A DNA stretch of 64,000 nt from Rusavskia elegans (lineage: Eukaryota; Ascomycota; Lecanoromycetes; Teloschistales; Teloschistaceae). The stretch is taken from NCBI GenBank assembly GCA_011316305.1, contig SAUG01000020.1, positions 62,001-126,000 of the forward strand. The letters run 5' to 3'. Both the position numbers and the translations under genes were made by a program. A model generated the notes under the pieces. The model had not been told where the DNA came from and ran no database searches. It saw only the letters and a list, made by a program, of their open reading frames with translations. This document shows positions 1 to 12,140 of this stretch, piece after piece. Every line of letters starts with the position of its first letter. Within the stretch, counting starts at the first letter, position 1.

Positions 1-266
1 CACCGTACTAAACGGCCCATCAGAGCTGCGAATCAAGGCCGCCAGCGGCCAGAAGACAGCCGGCTAAAAAGCCTTTGCAGAAGACCGAGATCTTTGGACG
101 TGATTGGCGTCCAATTTGGAGAGTAACCTCAAGTAGTCCAAAAGAAAGCCTCGGCTCGAGAAGTCCCATGCAGCGCGATTATTCTCAACCTAAAGTAGCG
201 ATCTGAGGCTAGACAGCCAGTCCAAATTTGATGTCGAGGTGCAGATGAGTCATAAGAGAGATCGTG

Positions 267-1004
267 CTACCAGCAGCGGTAGCGAACGGAAAATCGATCA
301 TCGTAGGGCTCGAGAACCAATGCATCACCATTCAAATTGAGCCGATACACCCGAGGCCCTGAGTTGTCCTGTATGTAAGTCCTTGTGCGATGATTGTAGG
401 CCAAGAAACATTTCATCTCTGCAAACACCTTCAACCTTGTCAACAACAATGCTTGCCTCGAGAGCGACTTCTTCATCGTTGTCCGCATTACGTATTGGGA
501 GTCCTTAATCTCAACGTAGATCAAACGCAATTCCTCCAGCTTTGGGAAATGACGCACCCAACCCGCGATAAGCTCGAGTATAGAAGAGCCATCGACGGGA
601 CCATCTGTTATCCCGCGAGAGTTGAATTTTCGCGGATTGTGAATGCCCCGATCGAGGGAAAGCTTTGTAATTGACTGAGCAGCATCGGTCCCAATGTCCT
701 TAATGAAATTGGCAATACCAAATCGTGGATCCCTCTGCGTGATACTGATCAGGAAACGAATTCGGCTGTATAGTACAGGCAAGGCCTCGGCTCTGACGAC
801 ACGGCATGTAGCAAGGATGTGTCTCAAACGAGGATCTTCCCAACGAATGGTCCCGGACTCTGTGCCGACATGGGCATTCTGACAAGTCCAAGTAATTTTG
901 GCTTCAACTCGATTGAAGAGGTATTTGTAGATCATGTTGCGGACTTCGGGTGGTAATTGAAGTAGGGAAGGTCCCGTGTCTAATCGTGCGTCTTTGGACG
1001 ACAT
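267..1004 (-). CDS. F-box-like fungal protein, paralogue A
   Basis: A 245-residue protein in one exon. Near the N-terminus it carries LLQLPPEVRNMIYKYLF, the F-box-like opening helix typical of a large Dothideomycete family of unknown function. The middle (DPRFGIANF, then LSLDRG) matches the gene at 21199-21864 (DPRAGIKAF, LSLYRG), so the two are paralogues. The family is usually presumed to act as substrate adaptors or is left unassigned; no catalytic motif is visible. The open frame extends upstream to 1094, but only from a TTG codon. The first ATG on the minus strand is at 1002-1004, and the protein then begins MSSKDARLDTG. The gene lies next to the transposon block and its presumed promoter runs towards the inverted-repeat element at 1310-1596. 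Family membership is fairly secure; function is not. Confidence 0.72.
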   Translation of the reverse strand: MSSKDARLDTGPSLLQLPPEVRNMIYKYLFNRVEAKITWTCQNAHVGTESGTIRWEDPRLRHILATCRVVRAEALPVLYSRIRFLISITQRDPRFGIANFIKDIGTDAAQSITKLSLDRGIHNPRKFNSRGITDGPVDGSSILELIAGWVRHFPKLEELRLIYVEIKDSQYVMRTTMKKSLSRQALLLTRLKVFAEMKCFLAYNHRTRTYIQDNSGPRVYRLNLNGDALVLEPYDDRFSVRYRCW

Positions 1005-1309
1005 GTTCGTTGGAAGTAGTATCTGGTAGGCGACACCGCAATCAGTGCGACAACTTTGGGCGGTTAGGGATCTGGATCTTCTTACAACAATCAAGCTTCT
1101 GCAATTTAAAACACAGCAGATCTTGGGCGTTTCCAGGAGAGAGCCCTTTTATCACGAACCGAGGCCTCCAAAGTATGTTGCCAGATAATGAAGCACCTAA
1201 TCCGGTACCCAGATGGACTGGGATGGCTAATCATGGGGATTCGGCGTTCAAGATATTATTTCCGATATCCAGTATCTGAGATTGACCAGATGATGCTGGG
1301 CTCTACCCA

Positions 1310-1596
1310 CGACCGAGGGTCGGTTGCATTTAAGATTGCTGCGCCAAACGAGGTGCCCCACCATTTTACTAAGCAAAGCGCCCCTTTTCCTATAGAACAC
1401 CCTGCTTTACAAAATTTATTAGTCGCTCAGATTACCAGGAAATCTACTAAAACTCAGGATATAAATACTTTAGAAGCGGTCTAGGAGACTGTTAAGGCTT
1501 TATATTTTAGATCGTTCGATAATCTGGTAAAATATATATATGAAGTTGCGGGCCTTATTTGGCGCAGCAATTTTAAATGCAATCGACTTTCGGACG
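1310..1596. mobile_element. MITE-like inverted-repeat element 1
   Basis: A stretch of about 287 bp is bounded by imperfect terminal inverted repeats of about 44 bp, at 1310-1353 and 1553-1596. The left arm contains GGTTGCATTTAAGATTGCTG and the right arm is its reverse complement with mostly C/T and G/A differences. There is no coding capacity. No clear target-site duplication was seen. The size and structure fit a MITE (non-autonomous DNA transposon). Confidence 0.6.
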
Positions 1597-1648
1597 TTGA
1601 GGTAAATGAATCCTCATGTGATGGGACGCGAAAGAAGGCCGCAATTAC

Positions 1649-2138
1649 CCAGATAAAATAAGTAGTGATAAAAACGTGATTTTCCTGAACTTTTTATCTT
1701 TTATCTATCGAATACTAACCTTATTATTTCTTAATATCTACCGGTAGAAACTTTTTGTAAATTTAGATTTAGATTCGTAGCTATATATATACGAAGTATA
1801 TAAGTTTATAGAATTTCTTAAAATTTTATTGTCACGCTGTAAATAGTTTTCTAATTTTATTTAATTTCGCGAAAGTTTTAGCGTAATAAAATAAAAAGTA
1901 ATAAAAAGATAGGAGTAAAACCTTTTTAAATTTAAAATTCTAAATAACTTTTTAGTAATATAGTCGATTCGTATATAATTAATATTAAGTTGTTTTTACT
2001 ATATAACGACTCTACAGTTTTAATTTTAAACGATTCTAACCGATATTTATTAAATAATAGTAGAATTAATATTCGAAGCGTCTATTTTAATAGGAAATAA
2101 GAGAAAACTTTATTTTTATCACTACTTATTTTATCTGG
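1649..2138. mobile_element. MITE-like inverted-repeat element 2
   Basis: An AT-rich 490 bp segment with 26 bp terminal inverted repeats that match perfectly: CCAGATAAAATAAGTAGTGA plus six more bases at 1649-1674, and the reverse complement at 2113-2138. The interior has almost no CA or TG dinucleotides, so it has probably been hit by RIP. No protein is encoded. It lies between element 1 and the copia element. Confidence 0.62.
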
Positions 2139-2360
2139 AGTAAATACCAGCCACTCTAGGCATCGTATACGAGAGGCTAGCCTTGTCAGATAGCAGCGGG
2201 TTCAAAAAGTATTAAGTAGTACATCGATTTAGTCCTTTTCAGTCGGTCACCAATCTACCGTACGTCCACGCAGGGCGTTCGCACCGCATTTAAAAGCAAG
2301 CTTCTCGTGTATATCGAATTGACCGCCGCTGATTATAAACGTTCTAAATCTGTGCAGTCT

Positions 2361-2602
2361 TGTAAAGACCTGCGAATATGGTATTTATAGTCGATACGGA
2401 GACGATTCCGGGATATACGATAGAAAACGAATTTCTAAAGTTATATATACTTCCTATTATAGCTAACGTTATCTATTTTAATTTAGCGTTTACTTATTAC
2501 GCGTACTATTTAGCTATTTATAGATTTTTTTTCCTACTTTCTAGAATATATAATATATATTTATTTTTTATATAAATTTTTATTTCTATATTAGAATTTA
2601 TA
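2361..2602 (+). repeat. 5' LTR of the copia element
   Basis: About 242 bp, from TGTAAAGACC to the end of homology with the 3' copy near 2602. Positions 2361-2500 pair with 8604-8741 and positions 2497-2602 pair with 17287-17395. Against the right-hand piece, almost every difference is C in the 3' copy and T here, or G there and A here, so this LTR is the RIP-mutated version. A 65-codon open frame inside it (2378-2575) is not a gene. Confidence 0.88.
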
Positions 2603-4689
2603 GTTATAAATCCGATATCGTATATTAAAGAATTATTATTATTAATTAATCGCTAGTATTAAATACTACAGCGTATAAAACTTTATTATAAAAATCTACT
2701 ATACCGCTACTATTTTTTACTATTAAAAGAATTCGCTATATATTATATAAAGCTTAATATATTCTAGTAAATAGTAAAGGTATTTATAATTAAGTAATTA
2801 TTATATATAAGCTATCGGAAGCTCGTAGCTAGAATATAGAAATAGATTTTATTATCTAAAAAAATGTTTTATTCGATATATATATATTCTTTATATATTA
2901 TAATAATTTAAAAAATAATTATAATAACTATTAAACGCGACGTCTAATTTATTTTAATAAAAGACTAAAACTTATAATTTATAGCTATATAAAATAAAGT
3001 AACCGGCTAGTATATTTAGAAACTTATTAATCTATCTATTATTCTAAAATCTAAAAACTTTTCGAAATCTATTAAACTAATTTTATAATAAATACAAGTC
3101 GGTACTATAGAAATAATAGCTAAAATAAAACTTAAATCTAAAAAAATAAAACTAGATTATATCGATAAAAAGAAAGACTATATATAAATAGCCGATATAT
3201 TTATAAAAATTGGTGATTTTATCTAGAAAATAGTAGCGAGTAATACCCTCGTCTTTATTAAAGACGAAAAATTATATTTATAGAATCTTTTTTATATATT
3301 TAAATTTAGACTTGCTTTAAAAAATTCTGCTAGATTAATAGAAATCGAATATTCGTATAAATTACTTTCGGCAGAATCTACTAGAAATTAGAACTTCGAA
3401 ATATAATTTAATATATATATTTCGATATATATTTAAATTAAAAAAGTCGGTATTATAGAAATTAAAGAATTTAAAAAGATATATAGAAACTTTATCCTCG
3501 CTATTATAATTCTAGCGCCAGTTTTTACTATAAATTATTTATTAAAGCTCGATAATAAAGTAGACTATAAAATCGAATATTTTAAATTTATTAAAAGCTT
3601 CTATAATTATATTAGGCTAAATAATATTAAATCTACTATTATTAATTTAGTATTCGCCGCCGTTAAAAGCGATTCTAAATTAAAAGAAAATAGAAATCTA
3701 TTATTTTAAAATAATAATAGTAAATCTTTAAAAAATATCTATAATTATAAATACTAGTTTAGCGATTACTATTATCTATATTATTATTTTAACTTTAAAT
3801 ATCTAAAAGTATTAGTAAATTTAAAACTAAAAAATAATATAATAAAAAAAATATATAAAACTTTTAATAATAACGCTATATAGAAAATAAAGGTTAAAAA
3901 AGCTATCGATCGTTCTATCTAGTATAAAGAATACTCTAGCGAAAAAAAAAAGAGATTTAAAATAAAAAAAAGGTATAGATAGAAATCTACGCTATCGTTA
4001 GTAGAAGTATCGCCTTTAAATCCTAAATATCTCTATGGTATAATATATCCTATACAGTCTTCTAAAGAACCTTCGCCGTCGATTTCTATCTATAAATATT
4101 ATAGATATTTAATAGTAGTTTAGTAATTAATATCTATAACGATTTAATAGTTTACCGCTTTATTTAGAAAAAACTATACTTTAATAATATATATATCGTC
4201 TCCGGGAAAAGCCGTATATCTATTATAGTCTATAGCCGAATAATAATCGAAATTAATATATCTATAGATAAGAAATTTATTATAATAATAAATATATACT
4301 ATATTTCGGAGTTTATAATTAATTTAATTTTCGAAAGCTATCTAGAAGATAAAAATAACTTCTACCGCGATAGAAAATATTACTGTATATAATAAAAAAG
4401 TTAAACGGCCTTTAATTATATAAAAGTCGGCGGGTATTATTTATTTAAAAATAATCGAAATAGAAAAAATAATATAGCGTCTATAATATTCGTAACTTTA
4501 TTTATTAAATCCGGTACTATATATAAATAGAACTAGCTTCTAGCTTACGCTACTAATAACTCTATTTAATACCTTTTATAAACAGCTAAAGAAGTAAAAA
4601 TTACTAATTTAACGAAAGAACTTCCTATAAATAAATACGAAATCTATACTATTTCTAAAACCTATTAGATTATTTCGCGTTTATTATAT

Positions 4690-5360
4690 AAAGAAGAGAA
4701 TTCCGATAAACTTTTCTTCCGTATTATATTCGATTTTATTTCTTTTATAATCGCTTTAAATAAAAACGAATAGGTTTTATATATTATATACGCTAAAACG
4801 GACTTCTACTTTATATTTACTTATTATTATAAATTAGAAGCTATTTGAATAATTTATAAAGCGATTAAACTAATCGAAATTCGCTATAATAGTAAGATAG
4901 TATTTCTAAGGTCGGATAGAAAAAAAATCCTCCTAGAAAAAAAATTTAATAACTTTCTATTCTAGCTAGGTATTTTCTAGAAACTCTTATCGCTATCTAT
5001 ATCTAAATAAAATAGTTATTCGAAACGCCTAAACTATATCTTGATTATTAAAGTACGAGTAATATATAATATAGCTAGTCTTTCCTATTACCTTTAGCTA
5101 TAGATCTACTATATAGCTAGAATAATTATAAACCGTATATTAAAAAAGAAGCTCGTCTAGAAAATTCTATTCGAGATTGTTACTAGATTTCGTTTTTATT
5201 TAGATTATTTATATATATATAGCTATAAAGCCTATAAATTTAATAAATATATTATATATATATAGAAACTTTTTCTAAAAATTTATATTAGGTCTCTAAT
5301 AGAATATAACAGTTCTAATATCTATAATATCCAGATTTCTAGCTATCGGAAGGTTATATA
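4690..5360 (+). pseudogene. copia integrase remnant
   Basis: Reading through RIP stop codons, this region keeps a copia integrase pattern: FFRIIFDFI, then SKIVFLRSD, then KKLVWKILFEIVT and YKAYKFNKYI near the end, matching the order of the catalytic core and the chromodomain-free C-terminal part seen in fungal Ty1/copia integrases. Numerous TAG/TAA codons occur where Gln or Trp would be expected, which is what C-to-T and G-to-A changes produce. It is not functional. Confidence 0.75.
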
Positions 5361-5839
5361 AAATCGTAATATTATATTTAATAAAGATTCGTTCTATTTC
5401 CCGGAAGAGGTCGATATAACTTATTTTTAAACGGAGCTATTTCTTTATAATACGTTTGATATCTCCTATATAGACTCGCCTATATATAATAAGCTTTCTC
5501 AATTTAGCGATAATAATAAAAATAAAAATATTATTATTTAAAAACCTATAGAGATATTAAATAATTTTAAAAAAAAGAAAAAAGAATATTTTTTTCTATT
5601 TTCTCTAAATTTTTTAACTTTAGAGGATAATAATAACTATTACCTAGACGATATATTCTAATATAACGATATCCAAAATATCTTCGAATAAATTCCTTTA
5701 CTATAAAAAAAATCGAAGCCGTATAAAGAAGTTTAGAAAAAAAAATATTATCGCTAATAACGTGCTTTATATTTAAAAGAAATCGGAAAAAGTTTAAACG
5801 TATATAATATAGCTAATATTAATAGATAATGTTCTATAG

Positions 5840-6870
5840 ATATTTTATATAGCCTTCGCAGTTTACTAGATAGTTTAAGCGCTATATAAAGATATTTTCC
5901 CGCTAGATCTACTATTATATAAATTAATTTCTATTAATATACGCTATTATCGCGATTAGCTTTTATCGGAATCTAAATACTGGAATAATATACTTAAAAA
6001 CCTGCTAAAAAAAAGGCTTTATAAAAGCTATATAAATCGAAATTAAAGCGTTTTAAAATAAAGAAACCTAGAAGAAAGTAGCCGGTAATAAAGTTTCTAA
6101 TAATAATACTATTATTATTTCTACTATCTAGATTTTTAAATATAAATTTAATAACTAGAGATATCTACTTAAGTTTAAAAATCGCCTATATACTAGGAGA
6201 GATTTTTAAAAAACTAAAGTAAATATATACGCCGCTATACTAACTATATATATTTTTCGAGCCTTTATAGCTATTATTATCTATTTTAACTATAAAACTC
6301 GGCAGTATAACGCCGTTAACGTATTCGTTAATAGCGATATTAACGAGCCTACCTATATTAAACCCCTATAGAATTAGAAAGGATCGAAAATAGTTCTACT
6401 ATTATTTCTATAAATATTATATAAGTTAAAGTAATTTCTAGCGTTCTGGTTTCGCTATTTATTATTTATATTAAACGATCTAGAATTCTAGACGGTTTTC
6501 GGTACCGAATACCTCTTTATTTATAAATATATACTTCTATTTTTCTTTATTAATAATATCGCCGTTATCTTCGAAACTAGGAATATTAAATATATAGAGG
6601 AATTCCAGGTTAAACTATTTAAAAAATATAATATAAAATTTCTTGATAAAATTATATAGTTTCTAGATATTCGGATAATACGCGAAAGAGAGCTATATAA
6701 ACTATTTCTATACCAGAATTTCTATATCGATAAGATTACGAAGAAATATTATATTAATTTTTCTATAAAAGATTTTAGGATTCCGCTAGCGAGTACTAAA
6801 ATCCTTATAAAAAATACTAAATAAACTATATTATAATAAATTTTCGTATACTAATAGCTCGTCGATTTAA
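5840..6870 (+). pseudogene. copia reverse transcriptase remnant
   Basis: Degraded copia reverse transcriptase. The catalytic YVDD-type box is visible at 6543-6560 as FFINNI: both aspartates read as Asn (G to A), the expected RIP outcome and a loss of the metal-binding residues. It is followed by the copia pattern FLDIRIIRERELYKLFL and DKIT. In-frame stops are frequent. Order and spacing relative to integrase and RNase H are those of a Ty1/copia polyprotein. Confidence 0.8.
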
Positions 6871-7139
6871 TATAATTCGCGGCTACTATAAACCGCGCTA
6901 ATATCGGTTTTACCTTTTTTAAATTTTTAGAATTTTTTATAAATTCTTCCGAACGTTATTATATTACTACCGTTCGAATTCTATAATATCTAGAGTATTT
7001 AAGATTCCTTTTAATTATCTATAATACTTCTATAGTAGATCTAAATAGAATATTTATCGGTTTATCGGATATATCTTTTATAGATAATTCTAATACTCGC
7101 TATAGTTTTTAAAACTATTATTTTAAACTATTTAATAGT

Positions 7140-7530
7140 ATTATCGATTAGAAAGCCTCTAAATAAAAGACAGTTATAATAAATTTAATAAAAGCCGAGC
7201 TATTCGGCGCTATAATAATAGGAAAAGAGCTTATATAATAGAATAGATTCTTTAAAAAAATCGCTATAGATCTAGGTTATAAATCTTTTATCGAAGTCGA
7301 TAATATATAGACTATATAAATCCTCTAAAGCGTTAATTTATAGTTTATATCTAAGATTCGCTATATAGATATTTATTATTATTAGCTCCGCTAGGAGGTT
7401 TATAATATAAATATTTTAATTAAATATCTAGCCTTCGTAGCTGTTTTAGTAGATAGCTTTACGAAAGTTTTTCCAATATAATATTATAAGAAGTTTATGA
7501 AACTTCTAGAGTTCCAAAATATGGAATTAA
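7140..7530 (+). pseudogene. copia RNase H remnant
   Basis: Contains the end of a copia polyprotein: KAELFGAI (the TEAEL-type motif of RNase H), then SKIRYIDIYYYWLRQEV (the R-H-I-D motif, with His read as Tyr) and DSFTKVFP (the typical DxxTK ending). The frame is broken by TAG/TAA codons. Downstream, 7530-8600 is non-coding element sequence up to the 3' LTR. Confidence 0.8.
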
Positions 7531-8216
7531 ATAAAACTCTTTATAATAATACTGCTACTACCGCTATTAATATTTTGGATCTATCTGGACCTATAGATCC
7601 GGATAGATCTAATTAAAAATCCTTTTATACCGCCTTTAAAATTATATACTATTCTAATATCTAGTAAATATAACTAGACGGAATAGTATAGTAATTAATA
7701 TAAATATAACAGAAGTTTTATAATAGTAGAACTATTATAATAGCGTTTACTATCGCTATAGCTCTAGTATTATAGATTTATATTTATATCAGCGAATCCT
7801 AAAATGGATTTTCAGATTAGACCGACTAACAGCTATCTTAATCCAAATAATCCAAAAATCCAAATAATCCAAAAATCTAAAAAGTAGATTTTCGATAGAT
7901 TAGAACTCTAATAGTATTTATAGTACGAATATCTATTTAGTAAATAGTCTAAAATAGAATCTATATATAAACTAAAAATAAATCTATATAATCTAACTCG
8001 AAAATAAGGTTTAGCGGCCGCCGCTAAAAGCGGGAATAACGGAAGTCGAATATCTACCTAATAAACTACGCTAGACCTAATCTAGTTAGATTCTAGTAAA
8101 AAAACCTAGTATTTTCGATCTAGATAAAGCTAGCCTAGCGTTATATATAGGCGTATATAGGCCTACTAACTACTAATAAGGACTTAAACGAGTTTAAAAT
8201 CGAATCTCTAAATTTT

Positions 8217-8334
8217 CTTAGCCGTCTTAGCCGTTTAGCCGTCTTAGCCGTTTTAGCCGCGCAGCTACGCAACTTCGGGTATACCCGAAACCGGCTAAGA
8301 CGGCTAAGACGGCTAAGACCGGCTTCAAGCCGGT
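8217..8334. repeat. Hairpin of inverted 8-9 bp tandem repeats, RIP-poor
   Basis: The left arm (8217-8260) is a run of CTTAGCCGT/TTTAGCCG units; the right arm (8290-8320) carries the inverse, CGGCTAAGA, in tandem. The centre contains the palindrome CGGGTATACCCG (8276-8287), and a further short hairpin (CCGGCTTCAAGCCGG) follows. The segment is GC-rich amid strongly AT-rich copia sequence and keeps many C/G bases, although some CpA sites may never have existed here. Confidence 0.7.
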
Positions 8335-8603
8335 TTTAGAAAATGCTGATATATTAAACCCCGGTTTAAATCCGAATTCTATTAATTTCCTTTTATTCTT
8401 TTTATATATTAAATTCTAGCTATTTTAGTTTAATATTTAGCTTATAATTTAACCTAAAATTTAAGCTTTTTAATTTCGACTTTTAATACCTATAATACGG
8501 TTATTTCTATACTAATTTAAAAGGAAGATATACGTATTAATACTATTAATAAATGTTATATAGGATTAAAATTTATCGGCGTTCGCTATCGATTTTAAAA
8601 GGA

Positions 8604-8741
8604 TATAAAGACCTGCGAATATAGTATTTATAGTCGATATAGAAATAATTCCGAGATACGCGATAGAAAACGGACTTTTAAAATTATATATACTTTCTAT
8701 TATAGCTAGCGTTATCTATATAGGCCTAGCGTTTATTTATT
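8604..8741 (+). repeat. 3' LTR of the copia element, left piece
   Basis: Starts TATAAAGACC directly after a purine tract and follows the 5' LTR to GTTTATTTATT, where homology stops abruptly. The 5' LTR continues at that point with ACGCGTACTATTTAGC, which is found instead at 17289 onward. This piece is RIP-mutated like its surroundings. Confidence 0.85.
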
Positions 8742-11700
8742 TAGACAGCGCAGCTGTTTTTTTTACCGTCGATTTTTGGTATTATTTAGTTACGCTAAAA
8801 TATTTACTCGTTTATCTATTAGCTATAAAGTATTATTATATATATCCGATATATCCGATAGACTATTAAAACTTTTACATTTATAAATATATTCTTTTAA
8901 ATATTATATAAGATATTTTAGCGTTTAAATCGTTTAAATTCGACTATTAAAAATATTTAAATATATTAAATACGTTATAGTAAAAGGCCTCTAAAAAGAA
9001 AAAATTAGTTTAATCTAATAGTCGTACCCGGAACTCGAACCTAGTTAGCTATATTTATAATATATCTACTTTTCTATTTTATTAGATAAAGACCTAAATA
9101 GAATTTAGCTATTCGGCTAAAGTAGAACTATATAGTATATATAGTATCTCTATACTAGATATTCGGAGTATTATTAAAACGTTTTAGTTTAAATATATAG
9201 TAATTTTAATACTAGTTTTTATTACTTCTTTTTAGAGGCTTTTAGATATCTGCCTGTTTATTTATTAGTTATAATATACCGTCGGCTATATCTAATATAT
9301 CTATCGGACTATTAAAAATTTTATATTTCTAAATATTTAAATCTATTATAACGTTTATTTAGCTTATTTATATTCGCGTTCTACTAAATATCTTTATTCT
9401 AAAGCCTTACTTTCCTGCTATAGAGTTTTCTACCCGGTTCTATAGCGGTTATAAAAATACCTTTGACCTTAACGATTTTCTAATACTAAAAAATAGCTAT
9501 AGCCGCTATAAAGTCTATTTATAATATATTAAATTTCAATCGGTACCTCTTTTTCTATTTTATAGTTCTATTCCTTTTTTACTCTATCTAGAAATATAAA
9601 ACTCTAGCCCCTATTAATTTAAATAGCCGGAGGACTATATATCTAATATAAATAGTTAAACTAAAGCCGGCTACTATATTAATAACTATCTTTTTACCGG
9701 CTTTTAAAATTCTATTATAGTATATATTTCTTCTAATCGCGTAGATTTCTATACCGAAACTAAACTTTTAGATCTATAAAGATTTAGATAGCGAAAGTCT
9801 TCTATAATAAATACTTCTAATACTAAAAAGTCCTCGCCTATCCTATTTTATTAACGTTTTTCTACGAATACGTATTATAATAAAAGATAGAAAAAATAGA
9901 TTAAAGCTAAATCCCGTTAACCGGAAGAGATAAAATCTATTAGGAAAAAAAAATAGATATAATAAATATTAAAGTAGGTAAAAAAAAGCAGGCGAAATAC
10001 TAGATTTTCAATTTCTATTATTATAGAATATTCTTTCTTTATCTACTAATTAAAATTATTAGAACCAACCTACTAGCTTACCTACTCTTTTTTAACGGCT
10101 ACTATCTTTTTCTTTTCTATTATTATAGAATACTTCTATATTATCTCGAGCTTTTTCTTTAGTTTAAAACTAATATAATAAAAAATAACTATCGGGTCTA
10201 TCTATTCCTTCCTAAAAGCTCTAGCGTTTTATTAAATATAATAGCTGCAGCGTTATTTAAAGTAGCTATTAATTTCTAATACTATTTAATACTATATATA
10301 TTATTTATATAATCGATATATATAGTTCGGCTATTAAAAAATAGTAGTATAATTTAAATAGCTATAAAGTTCTTCGTTTAGAATATTTTAATAATAACCG
10401 GTACTATATTAGTTACAGCTTCTATTATAATTTAAAACAGTTTTAACTTTTAACTATCGAGTATAACTATAATAAATTTATTAAATAAATAGGTCTTAAT
10501 AGTCCTGCTATTCGGAAGTAGGATTAGGCCTTTATTAAAGCTTTTTATAATTCGCTATCTAATATAAAGATAGAATCTTATATAGTTTATTCCGAAAAAA
10601 TATTTAACTTTAAAATTAAAACTATTTATAGCGAGAATATCTATACCCGATATTAATATCTTCGGAAATCTAAAAAGTAAAATTAAATTCGGACGATTAA
10701 TCTATATAGCAGCGCTAATAATATAGACCTAGACGCTATTCTCTCTAGTTTACTAGAATTTAATATAGTAGAAGAATATTTAATCGCGTAGGCTAGTATC
10801 TAGATATCGGTTTAGAAATATAAAAGTAATTAATTCTACTATTCCGGCTATATATATAGCTTTATAGCGATATAGCGAATACGGCGAAAATTATAATAAA
10901 GCTACCTCTTCTTCCTAATAAACTAGAGATTTTAAAATTCTTTCCTCTATCTATCGACTCTAAAAGTAGTATCCGGCGTAAATTTAAAAAAAGGTATTTT
11001 ATATACTATAGCTATATAGAAATCTGGCTCCGGTATTTTATTATCTATTACCTAGGATATTATAATATTATTATCGATAAAAAACGCCTTTTTTAACTAC
11101 TACTCGATAAATCTATTTATAATTAACTACTCTAATAAAAATAAGAATATTCTATTACTAATAATAAATAAAACGCTAAGAAAATACCTATAGAAATAAT
11201 AGATATAGACGGTAATAATATATCTTTTATCGAAGAATCTATTATATCTAATCTAGCTACTAATAGAACTAAGTATAAATAGCTCGCTGCCGCCTTCGAT
11301 TATTTTCGTAATAATAATTAAGATATAGTTAATTCTATATTACCTACTACTATCTCTATCTTTTTAGTAATAATAATTAGAAGTATTCCTTTTAGTAAAA
11401 ACGATCCTTTTAACTATATCTCCTTCCTCGTTTTCTCTATATTATTTCTAAATAGAACGGCTTCCTTTACTATAAACTGCTAGGAAATTATCTCGGAACT
11501 TAAATATATATATATTATTTAATATACTATAAAAATAGCCGTTTTACCCGCTATTTTAGGTTTTGTTACTAGGCGTTTAATTATAATTTACGTAAATAGG
11601 CGAGTAAAGCTAGCCGCTATATATAGAAAAATTATAAATATTCTATATTAGATAAAAATAAGCTCCGGGTATTAGTTAAAGATAAATATATACCTTTCTA

Positions 11701-11814
11701 TAATCTAATTAGCCGCTGTACCGCTATATTATAAAAGATACGGCTTTATTAAATAAAAGCTTGTAATAAATTTAATACGATATATCGTTAATTAGGAACG
11801 TCTATTATCTTCTT

Positions 11815-12140
11815 TATATTAAACGCCGCCGATATATAATAGGACGACCTCTACTAGTACCTTTCTAAAAGAGATAGGACTAAGTATATTAGTTTAGATA
11901 AAATAAAACGATAGCGAATAGCCGTTTAATAGTTTAAAAAAAACTCTATAATTATAGTATATTAATTCACTATTCGCTTCTATATTTTTTTAAAAACGGT
12001 TTTACCTATAGTATTTAGTTCTATTAAAGATTACTAGTTTTAGTTTAAATAGTAAACTAGAGGCAGCAGCTATATTTATAGCTTTTTCTAGTTCGATAGC
12101 GTTTTATCTTTAATTAATAGCGAAAATAATTTCCTATTCT
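11815..12140 (+). pseudogene. Helitron Rep (HUH endonuclease) remnant
   Basis: Recognisable by the fungal Helitron pattern AAD..WDDL near 11825-11850 and by the Rep motif at 12029-12101, which reads FKXXTRGSSYIYSFFXFDS, where X marks RIP stops. Family members have RGSPHxHGxxW at this place. Both histidines of the HUH pair read as Tyr (CAT/CAC to TAT), exactly what CpA mutation does. The relaxase is therefore inactive. Confidence 0.75.

Noticed and set aside
2378..2575. A 65-codon open frame with an ATG near the left end of the AT-rich block
   Set aside because: It lies within the copia 5' LTR and matches the LTR at 8604; hydrophobic residues come from T-rich RIP-mutated codons.
8217..8334. 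A CRISPR-like array
   Set aside because: Units are 8-9 bp without unique spacers, and the arms are inverted; a eukaryotic genome is not expected to have one.
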